64,000 nt of DNA from contig AP019514.1 of the NCBI GenBank assembly GCA_007182875.1, positions 4,143,222 through 4,207,221 of the forward strand, in the 5' to 3' direction. Under the pieces are notes generated by a model. That model was given only the letters and a program-made list of their open reading frames with translations. It searched no databases and was not told the origin of the DNA. The translations under genes and the position numbers were made by a program. Shown here in pieces: positions 56,932 to 64,000 of the stretch. The stretch's first letter is position 1. Every line of letters begins with the position of its first letter. The stretch is from Vreelandella sulfidaeris (lineage in GTDB: Bacteria > Pseudomonadota > Gammaproteobacteria > Pseudomonadales > Halomonadaceae).

Positions 56932-57384
56932 CTAAATGACGTCAAGCGTGGTTTTGACCCGGTCCAGCACAACGATCGTTCTGAACCATTTGACGTTGGG
57001 ATTACGGTGAAACAGCCTGTCACAGATGTCTTGAAACCGGCTCATGCTGGGCACCAGTAATACCAGCATAAAATCGGCCTCACCGGTAACGTAGTAACAC
57101 TGCTGAATTTCAGGCCCGGAAAAGCGGGCCTTGAGCAGTTCCAGATCAGTCACGTGGGTTTTATCCGCCTGTACTTCGACCAGGATAGTGATCACCTGAC
57201 CCAGTTTGTCGGGATCAAGGATCGCGACATTAGCTTGGATATAGCCCTCTTTCTTGAGCTTCTGTATGCGCCGTTGCACGGACGCCGTCGATAGATGGAC
57301 CGTTTCAGCCAGCTCGCGAAGGGGCGCCTGGCAATCCTTCTGCAAAAGCTTAAGCAGTGAGCGGTCAAAATTATCCAGTGTCAT
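56932..57384 (-). CDS. Lrp/AsnC-family transcriptional regulator
   Basis: Intact. MTLDNFDRSLLKLLQKDCQA with HTH LRELAETVHLSTASVQRRIQ and KLKKEGYI, then the RAM (ligand-binding) domain VITILVEVQADKTHVTDLEL to IQQCYYVTGEADFMLVLLVP. The start is the internal ATG that gives the usual N-terminus, about 150 residues. It is divergent from the EamA transporter gene, so it may control that exporter; inferred only from position. Confidence 0.88.
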   Translation of the reverse strand: MTLDNFDRSLLKLLQKDCQAPLRELAETVHLSTASVQRRIQKLKKEGYIQANVAILDPDKLGQVITILVEVQADKTHVTDLELLKARFSGPEIQQCYYVTGEADFMLVLLVPSMSRFQDICDRLFHRNPNVKWFRTIVVLDRVKTTLDVI

Positions 57385-57492
57385 CAAGGCAGCCAAGTGA
57401 GAAAATTTATCGCTGGCGGTAGGTAATACAAGCGCCTTTATCAAGTGTACTGCAATAAAATATCGCTAAATTTATCTGACTAGAAGCGGTTT

Positions 57493-58410
57493 ATGCGCAC
57501 TGATTCCACTACGGCATTTGGCGTCACGTTGAATGTGATTGCCTCCATTCTTTCGCGTTATTGTTTGCCTATACCCCTTTGTTGTCAGCCTTGATGGGCG
57601 GAGAGATTTACGGCTGGCGCATGGGCGCATGGTGCTGACTTTTCCTTGTTTGACGCTTTTATCTTGTTCAGAGGGTATTGGCCACAAGTGGTGGCTATCT
57701 ATCGGCGCCTGTTTGGCGAGCGTTACTTCTGGCCCACGCGCTTGCTGTCGTCTTTCATGCTAGGCGTACAGCTATGGTTATTTATGTGGGCACCGGGTAA
57801 TGGCTATGGGCTTGCCGTCTCGCTGGGCTATTTCATGATGCCGATCGCCATGGTCATTGTTGGACGCATCGCGTTTCAGGATCGTATGTCGCGCTTTCAG
57901 CAGATTGCCTGCTTGCTAGCTGTATTGGGCATTTTAAATCAGTTGGCGATATCCCAAACCCTGGCCTGGCCGACATTGGTGGTGTGCGTGGGCTACCCTG
58001 TCTATTTTTGGCTACGGCGTAAAACGGATACCAATAATATTGGTGCGCTCTGGTTTGATATGCTGCTTAGCCTGCCGGTGAGTGGTTACTTTATTCTTCA
58101 GGGTGGCTATGTCATCGGTGAACTGACGGCCAGCCTTCATATTGTCTGGTTAGTGGCGGGCATGGGGCTGCTTAGTGCTTTAGCGCTTGGGTTTCAGGCG
58201 CTCTCTGCACCCCTGCTTAATCTGAGCCTGTTCGGCTTACTGGTGTATGTCGAACCCGTGCTGTTGCTCGCGGTGTCCCTCTTGCTGGGCGACGTTATCA
58301 GCCCGGCTGAGTGGCCGACGTATATTGCTATCTGGCTGGCCGTCGTGGTGCTTTTGCTGGAAGGTCTTCGAAGTTTAAAAGACAGCGGGCCGAGCGTACA
58401 GGTGCGTTAA
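57493..58410 (+). CDS. EamA/RarD-like membrane transporter (frameshifted at its start)
   Basis: Ten-helix drug/metabolite transporter. The N-terminus MRTDSTTAFGVTLNVIASIL breaks two or three times between 57545 and 57645, then YWPQVVAIYRRLFGERYFWP, LSLGYFMMPIAMVIVGRIAF-like and LALGFQALSAPLLNLSLFGL follow. The helix order and VSLGYFMMPIAMVIVG suit the RarD subgroup. About 305 residues. An efflux role for amino acids or similar is plausible. Confidence 0.78.
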
Positions 58411-58560
58411 CAGCGTCATCCGTTAAGTATTAAACGTTGAGCAAACTGGTTTATTAAAATGATTCATGTTGATTCAAGAAATGATCACTTTAATGCATGC
58501 AGTTGATAGCGGAGTATAGCCCTTATGACGAGCCGCTAAATGTAACGATGGAGATGTTGG

Positions 58561-59675
58561 ATGAGCCTGAATGTCGCCCCTTTCCGAGCCGATGTCGTTG
58601 GTAGTCTTTACGCCCTTCAGCGATCAAGCAAGCCCGCCTGGCGTATCAGTCAGGTGACTTGAGCGCGCCCGAGCTTAGAAAAGCAGAAAATGATGCCATT
58701 CGCCACGCCGCAAAGCCAGTGCCAGTGCGGCTTGAACGTCGTCACTGACGGTGAATTTCGGCGTGCCTGGTGGCATTTTGATTTCTTTGAGGGTCTTGAG
58801 GGTATTGAAGGGTACGATGCCGAGCAGGGTATTCAGTTTGCCGGCGTACAGACCAAATCGCGCAACGTGCGTGTGACGGGCAAGCTGGGCTTTGGCAACC
58901 ATCCAATGCTTGAAGATTTTACCTTCCTTGCCAGCGTTGCCGAGGGCGCCATGCCCAAGATGACTATCCCCAGCCCCAGCGTGCTGCATTTTCGGGGTGG
59001 CCGTGGGGTAGTCAGTGAAGAGGCTTATCCGAACATCAATGTCTTCTTTGCCGACTTGGCAAACGTTTACAAAGAAGCAATCAACGCCTTTTATGCCGCT
59101 GGCTGTCGCTATCTTCAGCTTGACGATACCGTGTGGGCGTATCTGTGTTCACAAGAGCAGCGCGCCCTGGTGATTGAACGCGGAGAGGATCCGGATCATC
59201 TTGCCCGCGTGTACGCCCAGGTTATCAACCAAGCGCTTGAGGACAAGCCGGATGACTTGGTAGTGGGAATGCATGTATGCCGGGGCAACTTCCGCTCAAC
59301 CTGGATATCCGAAGGTGGTTATGAGCCGGTCGCCGAGCTGCTGTTTGGTTCGGTGAATATTGACGCCTTCTTTCTGGAGTACGACTCGGATCGTGCCGGA
59401 GACTTTGAGCCCTTGCGCTTTATCAGGCCGGGCAATCAGAAGGTAGTGCTGGGGTTGATTACCACCAAGACGGGGAGCTTGAAGACCCGGAAGAGATCAA
59501 GGCCCGTATCCATGAAGCGGCCCGATTCGTGAGCCTTGATCAGTTATGCCTGAGCACGCAGTGTGGCTTTGCATCGACGGAGGAGGGCAATGCGCTAACC
59601 GAAGAGCAGCAGCAGGCCAAGCTTGAACTGGTCGCTCAAATTGCACGTGACGTGTGGGACGAGCAACACTCTTAG
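58561..59675 (+). CDS. MetE C-terminal-like cobalamin-independent methyltransferase (frameshifted)
   Basis: Resembles the stand-alone catalytic half of methionine synthase (YxjG/YxjH type). MSLNVAPFRADVVGS, GLNVVTDGEFRRAWWHFDFF, YLQLDDTVWAYLCSQEQRAL and the zinc ligands GMHVCRGN, then FFLEYDSDRAGDF and STQCGFASTEEGN are visible. Breaks near 58600, 58712 and 59470. About 371 residues. Whether it uses methyl-folate or another donor is open. Confidence 0.85.
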
Positions 59676-59697
59676 CGTTATTGATAATCGTTGGCCT

Positions 59698-59744
59698 GGG
59701 GCGATGAGTTAAGTGAGTGGTGAGTTACACCCTCATATCGCCCC
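59698..59744. terminator. Hairpin between the MetE-like gene and mnmE
   Basis: GGGGCGAT / ATCGCCCC arms at the convergent junction with an extra GAG/CTC pair inside. No T run, so tentative. Confidence 0.5.
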
Positions 59745-59752
59745 TTGGCATG

Positions 59753-61119
59753 CTATTTCCCGATACAGAAGCTACCGAAAATCTCACCAAGCAAATCATC
59801 GGCGCTGAATTCGCCGGTAATCTCGCCCAATGCCTGCTGAGCGTCGCGCAGATCTTCTGCCAGCAGCTCTCCTGCGCCGTAGCCGTCTAATTGGGCGCGG
59901 CCAGTATTGAGCGCTGCCATGGCGCGATCAAGCGCGTCCAGGTGTCGCCGACGAGCAGAAAAGCGGCCTTCGGTTGTAGCGGCAAAGCCCATCACGTCCT
60001 TCAGATGCGCTTTTAAGTTATCCACACCCTCCGGTTTTAGCGGATAAACGCACGGTCGGTGGGACAGTGGATAAATCAAGTTCTGCCGGTTCCGCGCTGG
60101 TGTCAATTTTATTGCGCACTAACGTCAAGCGCTGTTGGTCGGGCAGGCGCGCAACAAACTCGGGCCAGATGGCCATGGGATCGGTCGAGTCGGTGATGCT
60201 TGCGTCAACCAACAGCAAAACCCGATCCGCTTTTTCTATTTCGGCCCAAGCACGGGCGACGCCGATCTTCTCAACGGCATCGGGCGTGTCGCGCAGGCCT
60301 GCAGTGTCGATGATATGCAGCGGCATACCATCAATGTGAATATGCTCGCGCAGCACATCCCGGGTAGTGCCGGCAATGTCCGTGACAATGGCGGTGTCCT
60401 GCTCTGTGAGGGCATTGAGTAGGCTCGATTTGCCAGCATTGGGTCGTCCTGCAATCACCACGCTCATGCCTTCACGCATCAGTGCCCCTTGGCCTGCCGC
60501 CTGGCGTACGTCGCTTAACGCTTGCTGGACGCTGCTTAGATGTTCGGCCACGTGACCATCGGCAAGGAAATCGATTTCCTCTTCAGGAAAGTCGATCGCC
60601 GCTTCAACATAAACGCGTAGCTCGATTAGCCGCTGCCGCAATGCTGAAACGCGCTTCGAGAACTCACCCTGTAGCGAGCGCACAGCATTTTCCGCCGCAG
60701 AGCGAGAGGTGGCATCGATTAAATCGGCGATGGCTTCTGCCTGGGCCAGATCGAGCTTATCGTTCAAAAACGCCCGTTCGGAAAATTCTCCCGGCCGCGC
60801 TAGCCGAGCGCCGAGTGACACGCAGCGCTCCAACAGCATATCCATGATAATGGGGCCGCCGTGCCCTGGAGTTCGAGCACGTCTTCACCGGTAAACGAGT
60901 GGGGCCGTTGAAGAGCAGGGCGATACCTTCATCAATACTGCCCTCAGCGCCCAGGAAGCGCCCGTAGTGAGCGTAGCGGGGAGCAGGGCAATGCCCAATC
61001 ATGGCTTGGGCGATTTCCCGGCAGGCGGGGCCAGAGACACGGATAATCCCCACCCCACCGCGACCGGGTGGCGTCGCCAGTGCCGCAATCGTGTCAGGCG
61101 TATAGAGGCGTTCGGCCAT
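59753..61119 (-). CDS. mnmE: MnmE (TrmE), tRNA-modifying GTPase (frameshifted)
   Basis: Works with MnmG on wobble uridine. [20 protein letters not shown] and [10 protein letters not shown] start the folate-binding domain; G domain motifs are [39 protein letters not shown] and NKID. The end FGSFCIGK carries the invariant C-I-G-K. Breaks near 60890, 60830 and 60035. About 456 residues. Confidence 0.95.
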
Positions 61120-61190
61120 GGTCAATCTCTTTATAAATGGCGGATAACGAAGTTGATCGGCCTAGTGTGAATTTGTTGGTTTAGAACGCC

Positions 61191-61213
61191 AGACCCCGCT
61201 CGGGGCGGGGTCT
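61191..61213 (-). terminator. Hairpin between yidC and mnmE
   Basis: AGACCCCG / CGGGGTCT arms around GCTCGGG. On the minus strand GGCGTTCT follows, so at best a weak terminator or attenuator. Confidence 0.45.
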
Positions 61214-61251
61214 GAAGGCGTCGATCTACATGGCAGGCTACTTCGTTTTAA

Positions 61252-62941
61252 CTACTTGGTCTTCATGCCTTTGCCGATGGTCGGATCATTCTCGATTTTG
61301 CGCGTAATGTAATACTGCTGTGCTACCGAAATGATGTTGTTGACCACCCAGTAGATGACCAGGCCGGCCGGGAACCACAGGAAGAAGAAGGTAAAGATGA
61401 TAGGCAACATCTTCATTATCTTCGCCTGCATAGGATCCGGAGGCGTCGGGTTCAACATCTGCTGAACGAACATCGAAATGCCCATCAGGATTGGCAGGAT
61501 GAAGTATGGATCCTTCACCGATAGATCCTGAATCCAGAAGATAAACGGTGCGTGGCGCAGCTCAACCGATTCCAGCAGCATCCAGTAGAGAGCGATGAAG
61601 ACCGGCATCTGAATCACAATAGGTAGACAGCCCCCAGCGGATTGATCTTTTCCTTCTGGTAGAACTTCATCATCTCTTGCGACATTTTTGCCGATCGTCG
61701 CCATACATCTCTTTCAGGCGCTGCATTTCCGGACCGAGTTTACGCATCCGACCCATGGATTTATAAGCTTTGGCCGAAAGCGGGAACAGTACCGTTTTGA
61801 CCAGTACGGTTAGCAGGACGATCGACCAGCCCCAATTACCAACCACATCGTGGATTTTATCCAGTAACCAGAAAAGCGGGTTAGCGATAAACCACAGCCA
61901 GCCGTAGTCCACGGTTAAGCGAAGGTTGGGCGCGACTTGCTCTAGGTAGTCTTGCACCTTCGGGCCCATGTAAAGGGTGGCACCTAATGTGGCTTCGCCT
62001 TCCGCCGCAATACTGTTAGTGGGACCCGCAAAAGCGACAACATTTCGATCACTTGAGTCGGTGGTAACGTAGTAGAGGTTTTGCTGATCCTGCTGAGGCG
62101 CCCATGCCGAGACAAAGTAGTGCTGGATAATCGCAATCCAGCCACCTTGTGCTTCGCGATTTTCAAAGTTACTGCCTTGAATATCCTCGAAGTCGATCTT
62201 CTCGTAGCGTGCATCCGGCGTTGAGTAAGCGGCACCCAAATAAGAATTCATACCCATTGAAACGCCACTGGACGGGTCCGGGCTACTATCACGCGCTAAC
62301 TGGCCAATAAAGCGTGCACTGACTGGCGCATCGGTATTATTGGCTAGATAGTAATTGACGTCGACCGCATAGCTTCCACGCTCAAACGTAAGGCGCTTAG
62401 TGACCTCAACGCCGTTAACGTCGGCGGTTAGGTCAACGCTTAGCTCTTCATCGTTATCGCCTAAACGATACTCTGTCTTTTCAGGCGTAAACGCTATGCG
62501 ACTTGCCTGTCCATCGAGCTGTAGGCCTGAGCGAGCGACGTAGCTACGGTTGCTGTTATCCGACAACAGAACATAGTTACGCTCGGAGTCGAGAGATAGT
62601 TTGTGCTGCGGTAACGCGGCATAAACAATATCGCCACCGTGTGGATCGATGCGTACATCCAGGACATCAGTCGTCACGGCAATGAAGTCGCGACTTGATG
62701 TCTCGCTTTCAGTATCGTCAGGAATACCTTCTCCAACGGCATTTTGCGGTGAAGAGGTGCTTGGAACGGTCAAGTCACCGTCTCCATCTTCAATATCCCG
62801 GGAAGGAGCCGGGTTGCTGCGTTGAGTTGTCTCGGGCACTGAATCGTAATTCGGCTGCCCGTAATCCTGATTCCACTGGACGACTAGCAAGTACGCAAGC
62901 ACGGCTAGTGGAATCAGTAATAAAAGTCGTTTTACGTCCAT
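61252..62941 (-). CDS. yidC: YidC membrane protein insertase (one frameshift)
   Basis: [20 protein letters not shown] is the gammaproteobacterial N-terminal helix; a large periplasmic domain (about 60-340, acidic) follows. [20 protein letters not shown] begins the conserved core, where [18 protein letters not shown] places the hydrophilic-groove positive residue. After a break near 61655, [20 protein letters not shown] and the [20 protein letters not shown] part end in [20 protein letters not shown]. About 562 residues. Confidence 0.95.
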
Positions 62942-62990
62942 GAGGGTTCTGCCCGCTGGGTGGTGAACATGCTAATGGCGCAGTGCCTTT

Positions 62991-63039
62991 GCTCGACCCT
63001 TGACACGAAAGCCTGCCAGGCGGCAGGCCGAGGTCGAGC
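62991..63039. repeat. Large nested hairpin in the rnpA-yidC gap
   Basis: Outer arms GCTCGACC / GGTCGAGC enclose inner arms GCCTGCC / GGCAGGC with a four-base loop. yidD is usually found here, but no yidD frame can be read. Confidence 0.6.
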
Positions 63040-63059
63040 GGTGAGGTGTGCACCAAAGG

Positions 63060-63451
63060 TCACGTGTCACGCGCTGACGTTGCTACTGCGATCACCGTCG
63101 GTGCGTCACGCTGCAGTCGCTTCCACATACCGTGTAACTGGCGATGCAAGGTGTCGTTATCGATGTCCTGAACACCGCGCTTGGCAAGCACCACGATATC
63201 CACAGAGGGTAAGTGATCTTGACGAAGACGGACGGATTCCCGAACGAGACGCTTGAAGCGGTTGCGATCTACGGCGCGTTTGACATTTTTCTTGCTGACT
63301 ATTAATCCAAGGCGGGGATGCCCCGTGTACTCAAGCGGACTAACGCCATCATACCTTTGCCATGCACTTTTAGATCAGCTTGCTCAAATACGTGACTAAA
63401 ATCCCCAGCATTTAGTAACCGTAATTGCCGGGGAAAGCCTTGCTGCGGCAC
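63060..63451 (-). CDS. rnpA: Ribonuclease P protein component (one frameshift)
   Basis: Protein cofactor of RNase P. GTG start (PQQGFPRQLRLLNAGDFSHV) near rpmH; MMALVRLSTRGIP, then after one extra base near 63315 LGLIVSKKNVKRAVDRNRFK and RLVRESVRLRQDHLPSVDIV, VLAKRG are the RNR signature. Ends ATSARDT. About 130 residues. Confidence 0.94.
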
Positions 63452-63464
63452 ACGCAATCCGAGA

Positions 63465-63599
63465 TCAGGCGCTCAGACGCTTGCGGCCCTTGGCACGGCG
63501 ACGTGCGAGGACGGCGCGACCGTTTTTGGTTGCCATACGAGCACGGAAGCCATGCGCGCGCTTGCGCTTGAGAACGCTAGGTTGAAAAGTGCGTTTCAT
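63465..63599 (-). CDS. rpmH: Ribosomal protein L34
   Basis: 44 residues, intact: [20 protein letters not shown], then a highly basic tail ending RKRLSA. It is the first gene of the rpmH-rnpA-yidC-mnmE string, 14 bases ahead of rnpA. By convention dnaA reads the other way just beyond this point. Confidence 0.97.
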   Translation of the reverse strand: MKRTFQPSVLKRKRAHGFRARMATKNGRAVLARRRAKGRKRLSA

Positions 63600-64000
63600 A
63601 ACTCGTTATTCCCACGTGGTTTAGGACGGAAAATGAATTCCAAAAGCCCGGTCCAGTGAGGAACTAGCCGGGGAGATTCAATTCAAGACCGGAAATTGTA
63701 GAGACTTCCTCTGCTGGGTGCAATTTTTCCTTGCATAAAAAGCTTCCCCGCGCCGTAGCGATCCGTTTGGCGTACTGGTAAGCACCGCTCTTGGCTATGT
63801 CTATTATTACTAATAGGTATTTCTAAACCTGTTGTTATTAATAGTGGGGATACTATTTGTGGATAAGATGATTTATTTTCTAATTTTCAATTGCCTATGT
63901 ATATAAAAAAATCTGTGTGTAAGTCTCGTATAAGCGGTCCAAAAGGTGTTGGCTAGGTGTGGTTAAACTTCTAGAAAAGGGCATTGTGAAAAATTGTCCC
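63600..64000. other. AT-rich region upstream of rpmH (expected dnaA side) with DnaA boxes
   Basis: No gene. A perfect DnaA box (TGTGGATAA, reverse) lies at 63858-63866; weaker ones at 63914-63922 and 63958-63966. Long A+T runs from about 63790 to 63910. It probably holds the rpmH promoter and dnaA promoter, and may act as a second origin element as in pseudomonads. Confidence 0.6.

Noticed and set aside
58411..58560. Possible SAM or cobalamin riboswitch ahead of the MetE-like gene
   Set aside because: The leader is only 150 bases and no conserved core of either class was recognised.
62790..63056. Minus-strand ORF starting MVHTSPLDLGL in the rnpA-yidC gap, possibly yidD
   Set aside because: It overlaps the start of yidC for most of its length and shows no YidD cysteine motif; I keep only a note on a possible remnant.

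Overview
The window is about 64 kb of a gammaproteobacterial chromosome. Protein sequences and gene order point to a halophilic Halomonas-like member of the Oceanospirillales: pseudomonad-type blocks (crc/pyrE/rph/yicC/gmk/rpoZ/spoT and mnmG/rsmG/parA/parB/atpIBEFHAGDC), a NhaD sodium/proton antiporter, and acidic exported proteins. The taxon is inferred from family resemblance; no 16S rRNA or other diagnostic RNA gene is present. The right end is the classical mnmE-yidC-rnpA-rpmH string reading away from an expected dnaA just outside the window, so the segment lies next to the replication origin.

Layout. 1-3140: spoT, rpoZ, gmk (minus). 3141-11877: an accessory block between gmk and yicC, which are often near neighbours in related genomes. 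It holds an extensin-like exported protein, a glycine-zipper lipoprotein, an MFS exporter, an AlkA-type glycosylase, a pirin, a zinc alcohol dehydrogenase, a histidine phosphatase, a HipBA toxin-antitoxin pair behind two palindromic operators, and a decayed DUF1016 nuclease. 11878-15786: yicC, rph, crc, pyrE, trmL. 15873-23038: rep helicase, a tandem cytochrome c, an acetyltransferase, a QseBC-type two-component system and a CBS protein. 23143-31046: nhaD, the uppP-apbE-glmU cluster, a long CDF metal transporter and mgtE. 31182-42780: the ATP synthase operon, parB/parA, rsmG and mnmG. 42781-43368: an AT-rich region with many DnaA boxes, the best oriC candidate. 43369-52375: a polar amino acid ABC transporter, erpA, argC, a ClC channel, hemJ, thiD, hemL and a small exported protein. 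52494-63599: a CsgD/VpsT-type regulator with a c-di-GMP motif, rdgB, hemW, an OmpA-like lipoprotein, rlmJ, an Lrp regulator, an EamA transporter, a MetE-like methyltransferase, mnmE, yidC, rnpA and rpmH. The last 400 bases are a second AT-rich stretch with DnaA boxes.

The main caveat is sequence quality. About two thirds of the genes, including indispensable ones (atpA, atpD, glmU, mnmE, yidC, rsmG), are broken by one or more single-base indels, many of them in short homopolymers, while the protein sequence resumes at once in another frame. I read these as sequencing errors and give each gene its full extent with the approximate break points. Only the DUF1016 gene looks truly decayed.

I did not find an obviously new multi-gene system. 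The items most worth following are the tandem 14-bp palindromes 80 bp apart ahead of hipBA, the VpsT-like regulator with its AT-rich upstream region, the strongly degenerate Crc, the two DnaA-box clusters about 20 kb apart, and the missing yidD, replaced by a large hairpin between rnpA and yidC.
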